Part shown: positions 43,426 to 51,467 of the stretch, piece by piece
Layout of the letters: each line of letters starts with the position of its first letter
Numbering within the stretch: the first letter of the stretch is position 1
Assembly: GCF_002356355.1 (NCBI RefSeq)
Contig: NZ_AP018052.1
Location: 1,674,001-1,738,000 of the forward strand
Length of the DNA: 64,000 nt
Reading direction: 5' to 3'
Source: Thiohalobacter thiocyanaticus
GTDB lineage: Bacteria > Pseudomonadota > Gammaproteobacteria > Thiohalobacterales > Thiohalobacteraceae
Made by a program: the position numbers and the translations under genes
Notes under the pieces: model-generated
The model's input: only the letters and a program-made list of their open reading frames with translations
Told to the model about the DNA's origin: nothing
Databases searched by the model: none

Positions 43426-44829
43426 ATGAAATATGTCGTCAGCCTGTATCTGCTGCTGTGCAGCATTCCCCTGCATGCCGGGATCACCGAGCCGGACTGC
43501 ACGCAACTCCTGTCGTGGGCGGCGCAGCATGATCAGAAGCAGCAGTGGCAGGTCACTCCCCGTTATCAGTTTCCCGGCATCAGCCGCGATGAGGTCCTGA
43601 TGCCGCTGTTCGGCGAGTCGGTAACCCGCTGGTCGATGGAGGATTTCCGCAATCTCAGCCAGTGGATGCGCACGTGCCGCCAGCAGTTTCTGCAGGACGG
43701 CGACCCTGCCGCTGCCCGGACCCTGGCGACCGCCAGCGGGGCCATGATGCGGCTGACCGGCTATGTCCAGCAGTTTGACCGTAGCCGCGGCGAGGCGGAG
43801 CAGGCCGTCGCCGGTCTCCTGGCCGCACCCGAATCGCAAGGCAGGGCAGCGGCGATCGAACTGGCACAGCAGGCCCTGCGCGGAACCAATATCCGGCGTG
43901 AACTGCGCAATGTGCCGCGCGAGTTCATGCGGCCGCTGATGGGGCTGACCAATATCCACGGCCTGCTGCCGCAGCGGGATATCGAGGCCCTGCAGGCGCA
44001 GCTGGGCAGCGGCGGGGGCGTTGCCGGGACCAGTGCTGACAGGGTGCCGGGTAGGGCGGATGTCGAAGCGCAGAAGGACGCGCAGAGCCGTGCGGTCGCA
44101 TCGCAGTCGCCGGATCGCCGGGCGACTCCACCGCCGACGACGACGGAGCAGCCGGAGCCCTCTGCGCCGGCTGAGTCCCGGGTCGTCGCTTCCCAGTCCC
44201 TCGACGTGCCGGATATCTCGCAGATCGAACTGCTGCCGCCTCCGTTGCAGGGCGGCGCCGATGTCACGCAGACGCGGCTGGTGGGCGTTCGCCTCGGCAT
44301 GCCGCTGGAGGCCGCGATCGAGGCGGTGCAGCAGGCGGGGTTCCGGCTCAAGGACAAGGGCGGTAGTCTGCACAAGCTGGGGGTGTACCAGTACTGGCTG
44401 GATTTCGCCGAACTGGAGAAGGGCGAGACCGTACCCTTTCCCGGCACAATGACGCCGGCGGAATCCCGGGCCTACCAGACCCGGCTCGGCATCCAGAGCG
44501 TGCAGTCAGGCAAAGTTTCGCTGGTGGCCTACGAGGGGCGGGTGGGCAGGATCAGCGTCAGCGCGAGCACCTTCGATGGCCCTGATGCTGTGAAAGCCTA
44601 TGTGCTCGAGCGCCTGGGTGAACCGCACACGCTGGAGGGATATCCCGACGTTCGCTGGTACATGGTCTGGCATCAGGACCGGGACAAGCAGACCATCGAC
44701 GACACCCAGCTGCGCATCGAGGCCAAACAGACGCAGTACACCGATCTTGTGCGCAATCTCAACGTGCCCTATACCCGAATCAGCTATTCGGCCTGGCTGT
44801 GCGGGACTCTGCCCAGATGCATGGAATGA
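43426..44829 (+). CDS. Secreted protein of unknown function
   Basis: 467 residues from the ATG at 43426 with a GAGGAGG site; an upstream in-frame ATG at 43387 overlaps the promoter. The signal peptide (residues 1-18, 'YVVSLYLLLCSIPLHAG') precedes an alpha-helical region to about residue 200. A low-complexity linker ('ASQSPDRRATPPPTTTEQPE') covers roughly 205-265. A C-terminal domain begins with 'TRLVGVRLGMPLEAAIEAVQ' and ends with two cysteines ('WLCGTLPRCME'). No catalytic motif is recognised. Its promoter resembles that of katG, so co-regulation with oxidative stress is possible. Confidence 0.7.
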   Translation: MKYVVSLYLLLCSIPLHAGITEPDCTQLLSWAAQHDQKQQWQVTPRYQFPGISRDEVLMPLFGESVTRWSMEDFRNLSQWMRTCRQQFLQDGDPAAARTLATASGAMMRLTGYVQQFDRSRGEAEQAVAGLLAAPESQGRAAAIELAQQALRGTNIRRELRNVPREFMRPLMGLTNIHGLLPQRDIEALQAQLGSGGGVAGTSADRVPGRADVEAQKDAQSRAVASQSPDRRATPPPTTTEQPEPSAPAESRVVASQSLDVPDISQIELLPPPLQGGADVTQTRLVGVRLGMPLEAAIEAVQQAGFRLKDKGGSLHKLGVYQYWLDFAELEKGETVPFPGTMTPAESRAYQTRLGIQSVQSGKVSLVAYEGRVGRISVSASTFDGPDAVKAYVLERLGEPHTLEGYPDVRWYMVWHQDRDKQTIDDTQLRIEAKQTQYTDLVRNLNVPYTRISYSAWLCGTLPRCME

Positions 44830-44893
44830 CCCTGCCTCAGGCACGGAAAAAGCTGACGCTGACATGAATCGACACCAGCAAGGAGGAGCAAGC

Positions 44894-45280
44894 ATGCGCA
44901 TAGCACGCGAAGACATACCGGTGCGGATCGACGTCCCGGGCGCGACCGCGCGCCAGCAGACCGATTTCGGCGATGTGTCCGGCTACGGCCGGATGGGGGC
45001 GGAGTATTTCTCCTTCGGCGCCGGCACCGATATCACCGAACTGCTGCACGGTCTGGAGGGCGATGCCTGTCAGTCCCCGCACTGGGGCTATGTGGTGGGC
45101 GGCCGCATCACGGCCATCTACCAGAACGGCGAGGAGGAGACCTCGACGACCGGGGATCTGTTCTACTGGCCGCCCGGCCACAGTGTGCGCGCCGAGGAGG
45201 ATACCGACATCGTCATGTTCAGCCCGCAGGAGGAGCACGGCCGGGTCATCGACCATGTGCTGAACAGGCTCGGCGGCTGA
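44894..45280 (+). CDS. Small cupin-domain protein
   Basis: 128 residues from the ATG at 44894 with AAGGAGG; an in-frame ATG at 44864 has no such site. It shows the single-domain cupin pattern: 'GAEYFSFGAGTDITELLHGL', 'SPHWGYVVGGRITAIYQNGE' and 'GDLFYWPPGHSVRAEEDTDI', with His at the metal-binding site of motif 1 and His/Glu in motif 2. Likely a small-molecule-binding or detoxification cupin. The substrate is unknown. It stands between the secreted protein gene and the DUF2235 gene on the same strand. Confidence 0.82.
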   Translation: MRIAREDIPVRIDVPGATARQQTDFGDVSGYGRMGAEYFSFGAGTDITELLHGLEGDACQSPHWGYVVGGRITAIYQNGEEETSTTGDLFYWPPGHSVRAEEDTDIVMFSPQEEHGRVIDHVLNRLGG

Positions 45281-45386
45281 GTCCGGCGGGCAGGGAAGGT
45301 CCGTATGGGCGGTGACAAACGGTGCTGATTCGGTTTTAATCCCCCGGTCACTGCCTATTGTCGCAAGGCCATCAGGGATTGATGCA

Positions 45387-46424
45387 ATGAAAAAGAGAAT
45401 CGTGATCTGCGCGGACGGCACCTGGAACCGTCCGGAGAAGGACCTCGCCCAGGATTTTCCCACCAATGTGTTGAAACTCGCCCGGGCCATTGCGCCCGTC
45501 GGCACCGATGGCGTGCCGCAGCAGGTGTTCTACGACTGGGGCGTGGGCTCCTACTACGACCCGGTCGTCGGCGGGGCCACCGGCAAGGGCCTGCACAAGA
45601 ACATCATGGACGATTACCGCTATATCGTGCAGAACTACAAGCCCGGTGACGAATTGTACCTGTTCGGCTTCAGCCGCGGCGCCTACACCGTCCGCTGCCT
45701 GTGCGGTCTGATCAACAATATCGGCATCGTCACCCGACCGGTGGCGCACCTGATTCAGCAGGCCTTCGATCACTACAAGAATCCGGCCCGGGCCTACAAG
45801 CCCGATGGCGAGAAATCGATCGAGTTCCGGGAGGCGCATTCCCACCCCTCCCGGGAGGTGGAGTTCGTCGGCGTCTGGGACACGGTGGGGGCGATGGGTA
45901 TCCCGATCTCCTTCCTGGGCCTGTTCGACGACAGGGACGAATTTTACGACACCAAGCTCGGCCGCAATGTCCGCGTGGCCCGCCACGCCATGGCGATCGA
46001 CGAGCGTCGCATCGATTTCATGCCCACGGTCTGGGAACCGCGCGCCGATATCGACATCCGGCAGGTGTGGTTTGCCGGCGCGCACAGCAATGTCGGCGGC
46101 AGCTACAAGCCGGATGCGGACGGCAGGGTGTTGTCCGATGTCCCGCTGGTGTGGATGGTGAACGAGGCCACCCAGGCCGGCCTCAGCGTCGAACCCCACC
46201 TGGGCGAGCAGATCCACGGCAGCCCGTTCGCCACGGTGCACGATTCCCGGCGCAAGTTCTACCGGCTGCGGCAGGAATACCTGCGTCCCATCGACCACGG
46301 CAAGGGTGAGGTGCTGATCCACAGTTCGGTGCGCCAGCGCTACGAGGGTGACCCCGACTACCGGCCGCAGAACCTGGTGGAGTACCTGGACGAGTTCGGT
46401 TGGCCGGATGAGATGGCTGAATGA
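45387..46424 (+). CDS. DUF2235 alpha/beta hydrolase
   Basis: 345 residues from the ATG at 45387; the frame is open further upstream but without a family start. The opening 'MKKRIVICADGTWNRPEKDL' and the nucleophile elbow 'FGFSRGAYTVRCLCGL' (G-F-S-R-G) are DUF2235 signatures, shared with T6SS phospholipase effectors such as Tle1. Further conserved segments are 'VEFVGVWDTVGAMGIP' with the catalytic Asp and 'VWFAGAHSNVGGSY' with the His. No VgrG, PAAR or immunity gene lies nearby, so a housekeeping lipase or esterase role is as likely as an effector one. Confidence 0.88.
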   Translation: MKKRIVICADGTWNRPEKDLAQDFPTNVLKLARAIAPVGTDGVPQQVFYDWGVGSYYDPVVGGATGKGLHKNIMDDYRYIVQNYKPGDELYLFGFSRGAYTVRCLCGLINNIGIVTRPVAHLIQQAFDHYKNPARAYKPDGEKSIEFREAHSHPSREVEFVGVWDTVGAMGIPISFLGLFDDRDEFYDTKLGRNVRVARHAMAIDERRIDFMPTVWEPRADIDIRQVWFAGAHSNVGGSYKPDADGRVLSDVPLVWMVNEATQAGLSVEPHLGEQIHGSPFATVHDSRRKFYRLRQEYLRPIDHGKGEVLIHSSVRQRYEGDPDYRPQNLVEYLDEFGWPDEMAE

Positions 46425-46743
46425 GCCTGCCTGGTCCCGGCGTGTAGCCTTCGGCGGTGACGGAGATATCCCTGAAATCGCCGTTTGTCCCGTGTCAGTA
46501 ACTGATACGACACCTCCGGATTATTTCCGGCATCTGAACATATAATATATTTTTCAAATATTATTATATGGTTCAGTTCAAGTAATTTCTCAAGGGGTCG
46601 CTAACCGGGCATCAGCAACTGAAGAGGTATACTGTCTGCAGCTTTGCTGTGTTATTCGGGATGTACGAATAGCCTGGAACCCGAGGCTTCCAGTCGGGCT
46701 TTGATGTCCACATAAGCCAACAGACTATACACAGTGGTGAAAA
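46425..46743. other. AT-rich intergenic region before the repeat lipoprotein
   Basis: 319 bases with no gene. It is much richer in A and T than its surroundings and contains an imperfect palindrome at 46541-46569 ('TATAATATATTT' / 'AAATATTATTATA'), which could be a promoter UP element or binding site for a nucleoid protein. The lipoprotein's own leader is the last ~60 bases; no clear ribosome site is seen. Confidence 0.45.
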
Positions 46744-48588
46744 ATGAATAAAAACCGTCTATTCCTTCCGTGTTTGTATCTGCTTGCTGGCTGCGGTGGT
46801 GGTGGGGGCGATGCCTCCGGTCCGTCAACCGGCTATTTCGTTGACTCTCCGGTTGCAGGCGTAGGTTATAGCACCGCAACCCAGTCCGGCCTGACCGGCG
46901 CCGACGGCAGCTTTCTCTACCTGCCGGGTGAGGAGATCACCTTCACCCTTGGCGCTGTCGTGCTGGGTGGTGGTCAGGCCAGAGCCACCATGACACCTTT
47001 TGATCTGTTTCCCGATGCGAGCGTGCCGGACAGCCAACAGGCGATCTATTCCCTATTGCGGCAGATCCCGGAAAATAGCGGCCCGCGAATCAGGCTACCT
47101 GAAGGGGCAACCCTGGAGCAGCTGGTGCCCGGCGCCATCCAGGCGATCAACCAGCTGGTGCTCCTGCAGGCACTGGACAGTGATGGCAATCCCGAGAACG
47201 GGATATCCATCGAATCCGGTATGTTGGAACTGCTAGAGCATACCGAGATCGACTTCGCGCAGTCACCGAATGATTTCCACCGGGATTCCGAACTCGAACA
47301 CGTTGTCCAGATGGGGGTGGGCGCCGGTCTGCTTGCGAGCACGCGGATTCCCTCTCCCGCTCAGGCTCTGGCCCATTTCTCCGCCGCCCAGGGGGTGGGC
47401 TTCACTGCTGCCCGTCCTGTTGCCTATGAGGAGGATGATGATAATGACGGCGTGGCAGACAAGCGGGAAGAGTATGAATATGACGAGGATGGCCGTCTCG
47501 TTATAGAACGCGATGACAATGACGGCGACGGTGTCTTCGACACCATTATGAATACCACCTATGCCGAGAACGGCCGGATTCTGGAACGCGATCGCGGGGA
47601 CTGGAAGATGGCCTACCAATATGATGCTCAGGACCGCCTGGTGAGAACGGCCGAGGATTATGAAGGCGATGGCATAGACGATCAGTGTCGCTTCTACGTC
47701 TGGGGTGAGGACGGTAAGCTGGAAAGTGAAAGTCGCGATGACGGTTGTGACGGAACTGCGCAAAGAGCAGAGGATTTTGCCTATGACGCCTTCGGCAATC
47801 TGATCCGTGAGCGTCTTGACTCGAACGGTGACGGTGTCTGGGATCGCATCGAGGTGTACGAGTTCTCGGACAGCGACCATCCGCGCACCCGGACCGGAGA
47901 ACGTATTGATACGGATGCGGACGGGGACTGGAACTTCATCGGAGCAGTCATACTGACAGCGGCCGGGGCTACCAGTGTTTACAAGCACGATTCAGGCGCT
48001 GATGGGGCCTGGGATTATATTGCTAATTATTTCTATGACGATGCCGGGTACGCTACAGGTCTGGAGGAGGACAATGATGGCGATGGACAGGTGGATCGTA
48101 TCGCCCGGTATGATTACGATGCCCTGGGTAACCTGATGAAGTTCGCGGACGATACTGATGCCGACGGCGTGGCCGAGCGGATTGATGAATATGCGTATGC
48201 CAATGCTTCTTATCCCCGGGGCGTGACCGCCTACACTGAGGATCATGACGGTGATGGCGTGGCTGATGAGATCGATAGCTACATCTACGATGCCCAGGGG
48301 CGGCGGGTGCGAGAGGAGTATGACGGGAATGCCGACGGTGTGCTGGAGACGGTCGAGTTTTATATATACGATGCGGCTGGCAACTTCATCGAGGAGTCGG
48401 AGGACCGCGATGCCGATGGCGACAAGGATTATATCCTGACCCGCACCTATGACGCGAACGGTATGCAGTTGACGGAGAGCCAGGACTTCGATGGAGATGG
48501 CGTGGTCGATCGTGTGTATTCGTGGGAATACGAAGCCGGAACCGCGGTGAATCTGGTGTTCGAATTACAGGATCAGGCGGAAAGGTGA
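46744..48588 (+). CDS. Lipoprotein with calcium-binding/YD-like hybrid repeats
   Basis: 614 residues. The lipobox 'LLAGC' places the lipidated Cys at residue 17, followed by a glycine run. Residues ~28-225 form an N-terminal domain ('FVDSPVAGVGYSTATQSGLT'). From about residue 228 to the end there are about eleven repeats of ~30 residues. Each joins a Ca-binding-like 'DDNDGDGVFD' element to an RHS/YD-like 'YDAQGRRVREEYDG' strand. The repeats are acidic and tyrosine-rich. It is likely surface-exposed on the outer membrane and calcium-stabilised. AT-rich flanks and lower GC suggest horizontal acquisition. Function is unknown; adhesion is a guess. Confidence 0.8.
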   Translation: MNKNRLFLPCLYLLAGCGGGGGDASGPSTGYFVDSPVAGVGYSTATQSGLTGADGSFLYLPGEEITFTLGAVVLGGGQARATMTPFDLFPDASVPDSQQAIYSLLRQIPENSGPRIRLPEGATLEQLVPGAIQAINQLVLLQALDSDGNPENGISIESGMLELLEHTEIDFAQSPNDFHRDSELEHVVQMGVGAGLLASTRIPSPAQALAHFSAAQGVGFTAARPVAYEEDDDNDGVADKREEYEYDEDGRLVIERDDNDGDGVFDTIMNTTYAENGRILERDRGDWKMAYQYDAQDRLVRTAEDYEGDGIDDQCRFYVWGEDGKLESESRDDGCDGTAQRAEDFAYDAFGNLIRERLDSNGDGVWDRIEVYEFSDSDHPRTRTGERIDTDADGDWNFIGAVILTAAGATSVYKHDSGADGAWDYIANYFYDDAGYATGLEEDNDGDGQVDRIARYDYDALGNLMKFADDTDADGVAERIDEYAYANASYPRGVTAYTEDHDGDGVADEIDSYIYDAQGRRVREEYDGNADGVLETVEFYIYDAAGNFIEESEDRDADGDKDYILTRTYDANGMQLTESQDFDGDGVVDRVYSWEYEAGTAVNLVFELQDQAER

Positions 48589-48678
48589 TTGTGTCGATCG
48601 TGATTGCCGTATGCAAGGCCCTGGACTGGGAAGTGGTGAATCTGACATGGCTCATTCCCGCTCCAGGGCCAGGCTGGT

Positions 48679-49158
48679 TCAGTACTGATCGTCGGGCGAA
48701 TCGATCCGGGCATAGACCCGGCTCCCGCCGTCCTTCTGCAGCAGCAATACTTCATAGGGCATGAACTTGTCACCGACCTCCATGCCGGGGCTGCCCACCG
48801 GCATGGCCGGGACGCTCAGGCCTTTGGCGTCTGCCGGCGGATCGGCGAGGAAGCGGGCCACGATCCGGGCCGGGACATGGCCTTCGAAGATGTAGCCGGT
48901 CTGCTCGCCCACGGCGGTGTGGCAGGACCGGTAGGCGGGCCAGATATCGTGCTCGCGCTTGATCCGGCCGAGATCGGCCACGTCGATCGGGGTGACGGCG
49001 AAGCCGTTGGCTTCCATGTGATCGATCCACTTGCCGCAGCAGCCGCAGGTCGGGCTCTTGTGCACCACCAGCCGGTCCAGTTGTTCGGCCAGTGCCGGAT
49101 GGAAGGCGAGGGCGGTGGTCAGGGCCAGGGCGGCGAGGGTTCGGATGGGTGTCGACAT
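48679..49158 (-). CDS. DUF411 metal-binding protein, exported
   Basis: 159 residues from the ATG at 49158 with AAGGAA; an upstream start at 49206 lacks a site. A signal peptide ends about residue 26 ('LAFHPALAEQ'). 'VHKSPTCGCCGKWIDHMEAN' holds the CGCCGKW motif of DUF411, and 'YRSCHTAVGEQTGYIFEGHV' a third conserved Cys. 'GLSVPAMPVGSPGMEVG' matches the family end. DUF411 proteins are periplasmic metal-binding proteins often next to copper and other metal resistance genes. Here it precedes an arsenic-related block, separated by a repeat. Confidence 0.88.
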   Translation of the reverse strand: MSTPIRTLAALALTTALAFHPALAEQLDRLVVHKSPTCGCCGKWIDHMEANGFAVTPIDVADLGRIKREHDIWPAYRSCHTAVGEQTGYIFEGHVPARIVARFLADPPADAKGLSVPAMPVGSPGMEVGDKFMPYEVLLLQKDGGSRVYARIDSPDDQY

Positions 49159-49235
49159 ATTGGGTTTCCTTTCAGCTTTCTGATCAGCCAGCGAAGCTGG
49201 CGTCATCCGGTTGCGTCTGTGACGGTACTGCCCCG

Positions 49236-49367
49236 GTCGTTATTCCAGGCCGCCGCGGTGACTGGATTACTCGCTGCGCTCGCCCTACTACCCTGAAGGG
49301 CATAAAGGGCCGCCCTTCGGGCGTTCAACACGCTGCGCGCTTTTGTCCTGCCTGCCCAGGAATCACG
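49236..49367. repeat. Palindromic repeat, family A, diverged long form
   Basis: It shares the interior of the element at 1898-2030: 'ACTGGATTACTCGCTGCGCT', 'GGGCCGCCCTTCGGGCGTTC' and 'GCGCTTTTGTCC'. The ends are degraded ('GTTATTCCAGG' at the left, 'CCCAGGAATCACG' at the right). It fills most of the 254-base gap between the DUF411 and CxxC-protein genes. Confidence 0.65.
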
Positions 49368-49412
49368 CAAGCGAAGGCCTCAGCCTGAACGGCCGGGTAT
49401 GGCTCGATGCAT

Positions 49413-49799
49413 TCACGCGGTCGCCGCCAGCTGCGCATCGAGTCCGGCACGGATGCGCTGCTTGAGCGCGGCCAGGTCGCGGCAGGCAGCGATGGCCTGG
49501 CGGTCCAGCAGCAGTTCGGGGCCGTCGCCGGTATCCAGCAGCACGGCCGGCGGTTGCAATTCCGCCCCGCCGTGGCGGGCCCGGTATTCATCCCGGTGCA
49601 GGAATTCCTGCTCGAGCGGCAGCGATTCCAGGAAGGCCACCCACTCCTTGCGGATCCGGAAATGCCCGTGGGTCAGGGTGCACAGGTCGCAGGAATAGGT
49701 CTGCGGCGACAGGATCTTGTGCGCGATGTCGGTGGCGGTGTTGAACAGGCCGCTGTCGGCGTTGTAGACGAAGATCAGTTTGTCGGCTGAGTGATGCAT
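49413..49799 (-). CDS. Conserved CxxC protein (YNADSG family), unknown function
   Basis: 128 residues, no signal peptide. The opening 'LIFVYNADSGLFNTATDIAH' and 'ILSPQTYSCDLCTLTHGHFR' carry a conserved 'YNA(D/N)SG' strand and a C-X2-C motif that I know from scattered small proteobacterial proteins of unknown function. The rest is mixed alpha-beta with an acidic loop ('LLDTGDGPELLL'). It follows the ArsR-rhodanese gene by 42 bases in the same direction, so it is likely in the same transcript. A thiol or metal redox role would suit the context but is not shown. Confidence 0.72.
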   Translation of the reverse strand: MHHSADKLIFVYNADSGLFNTATDIAHKILSPQTYSCDLCTLTHGHFRIRKEWVAFLESLPLEQEFLHRDEYRARHGGAELQPPAVLLDTGDGPELLLDRQAIAACRDLAALKQRIRAGLDAQLAATA

Positions 49800-49841
49800 G
49801 GCCGCCTCCGCTGGCTGTCATTACCGGATTGGACCACGAAA

Positions 49842-50507
49842 TCAGTGCCGGGTTTCCTCCACCGGCAGACCGGCACTGCGCCATTCGGGATAGCCTTCCT
49901 CCAGCCGCCGGGCCTGGTAGCCGCGCCGGCGCAACTCGGCCACGGCGTCGTAGGAGAGCACGCAGTAGGGACCGCGGCAGTAGGCGATGACTTCCCGGTC
50001 AGCGGGGAGGGCGGCGAGTTGCTTTTCCAGCGAGTCCAGGGGGATATTGACCGCGCCTGGAAGATGGCCGGCCGCATATTCCTCCTCGGGCCGTACATCC
50101 AGCACAGTGACCTCGCCGCGTTTCAGCCGCTTCATGAGTTCCTGTGCCGCGACCGGTTCCATGCTGTCCTTGACGGTGAGATAGGTATCGACCAGCTGGT
50201 CGATCTCGGCCAGGTGGCGGTTGGCCACACGGCGCATGGCGTCCAGCAGCGCGACCACGTCCTCGCCGGAGAGCCTGTAGTAGATGCGCTGGCCTTCACG
50301 GCGGGTTTCCACCAGCCCGGCCTGGCGCAGTTGCTGCAGGTGCTGCGAGGTGTTGGCCACGCTGAGACCCGCGACCTGCGCCAGTGCCTCCACGCTGCGC
50401 TCGCCCTGGCCCAGGTATTCAATCAGGGCCAGGCGGTGGGCGTTGCCCAGGACCTTGCCGACGCGGGCGAACTGGGTGAACAGGGCATGTTTGACGTTGA
50501 AGCTCAT
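49842..50507 (-). CDS. ArsR-family regulator fused to a rhodanese domain
   Basis: 221 residues. The N-terminal winged helix has 'FNVKHALFTQFARVGKVLGN', 'EALAQVAGLSVANTSQHLQQ' and 'LRQAGLVETRREGQRIYYRL', typical of ArsR/SmtB repressors. A C-terminal rhodanese domain begins 'VTVLDVRPEEEYAAGHLPGA', with the active cysteine in 'AYCRGPYCVLSYDAVAEL'. Such fusions are annotated as sulfur- or arsenic-responsive regulators (compare BigR/SqrR-type persulfide sensors). It is divergent from the desaturase-TVP38-ArsS operon and an AT-rich palindrome sits between. It probably represses both itself and that operon; the inducer is not known. Confidence 0.9.
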   Translation of the reverse strand: MSFNVKHALFTQFARVGKVLGNAHRLALIEYLGQGERSVEALAQVAGLSVANTSQHLQQLRQAGLVETRREGQRIYYRLSGEDVVALLDAMRRVANRHLAEIDQLVDTYLTVKDSMEPVAAQELMKRLKRGEVTVLDVRPEEEYAAGHLPGAVNIPLDSLEKQLAALPADREVIAYCRGPYCVLSYDAVAELRRRGYQARRLEEGYPEWRSAGLPVEETRH

Positions 50508-50535
50508 TGACGCGATCCCGGGTGGCGTATATTGT

Positions 50536-50555
50536 ATTCAATAGATCAATTGAAT
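50536..50555. promoter_or_regulatory. Operator candidate for the ArsR-rhodanese regulator
   Basis: ATTCAAT (50536-50542) and ATTGAAT (50549-50555) are perfect inverted arms with a six-base spacer, embedded in AT-rich flanks ('TATATTG' and 'AATATTA'). It lies 29 bases upstream of the regulator's start and about 55 bases before the divergent gene. ArsR-family operators commonly have this AT-rich, roughly 12-2-12 palindromic form. Confidence 0.65.
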
Positions 50556-50609
50556 AATATTACCAGAATATCTCCGGCGCCGGCCGGATGCAAGCGAGAG
50601 GATCGGACC

Positions 50610-51467
50610 ATGGCAGGCGAAAGCTGGATACTGGCCTACGAGGCGCAGATACGCCTCGGGTTCTTCGTCGGTGTGTTCGCTTTGATGGCGCTGTGGGAAA
50701 TTCTGGCCCCGCGGCGCATGCCCGGCCACAGCAAATCGGTGCGCTGGTCCAACAATCTGGGTCTGGTGGTGCTCAACACGGTGCTGTTGCGGCTGGTGTT
50801 CCCGGCCGCGGCCGTGGGCATGGCGGCCTTCGCCCAGGCCCAGGGCTGGGGCATGTTCAATTATCTGGAGGTTCCCTTCTGGCTGGCAGTGCTGGCCTCG
50901 GTGGTGGCGCTGGATTTCTTCATCTGGCTGCAGCATGTGATGGTGCATGCCGTCCCGGCGCTGTGGCGCCTGCACCGGGTGCATCATGCCGATCTGGACT
51001 ATGACGTCACCACCGGCCTGCGCTTCCATCCGCTGGAGATCCTGCTGTCCATGCTGATCAAGTTCGGCGTGATCGTCGTGCTGGGTCCGCCGGTCCTGGC
51101 CGTGGTGCTGTTCGAGGTGCTGCTCAACGCCACCTCCATGTTCAATCACGGCAATGTGCGCATCCCGGTTGCGCTGGACCGGGCACTGCGCTGGTTCGTG
51201 GTTACGCCGGACATGCACCGGGTGCATCATTCGATCGAGGACGACGAGACCAACAGCAACTTCGGCTTCAACCTGCCCTGGTGGGACCGGCTGCTGGGCA
51301 CCTACCGCGACCAGCCGCGCGCCGGCCACGAGGGCATGACCATCGGTATCCGCACCTTCCGCGAGGACAAATGGTGCAGCTGGCTGCCGGGGCTGCTGAG
51401 CATTCCCTTCAGCCGCGGCACTGCCGGCTATGCCATCAACCGGCGCAAGTGGGGGGAGGGCGAATGA
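50610..51467 (+). CDS. Sterol desaturase/fatty acid hydroxylase family protein
   Basis: 285 residues from the ATG at 50610 with a GAGAGG site; the frame continues upstream across the operator and is not used. Four or five membrane helices are present. Di-iron His motifs are 'FIWLQHVMVH', 'WRLHRVHHADLDYDVTTGLR', 'ATSMFNHGNV' and 'DMHRVHHSIEDDETNSNFGF', as in the sterol desaturase/fatty acid hydroxylase superfamily. It would hydroxylate or desaturate a membrane lipid or other hydrophobic substrate. It opens the plus-strand operon; a 4-base overlap with the TVP38 gene couples them. Confidence 0.9.
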   Translation: MAGESWILAYEAQIRLGFFVGVFALMALWEILAPRRMPGHSKSVRWSNNLGLVVLNTVLLRLVFPAAAVGMAAFAQAQGWGMFNYLEVPFWLAVLASVVALDFFIWLQHVMVHAVPALWRLHRVHHADLDYDVTTGLRFHPLEILLSMLIKFGVIVVLGPPVLAVVLFEVLLNATSMFNHGNVRIPVALDRALRWFVVTPDMHRVHHSIEDDETNSNFGFNLPWWDRLLGTYRDQPRAGHEGMTIGIRTFREDKWCSWLPGLLSIPFSRGTAGYAINRRKWGEGE

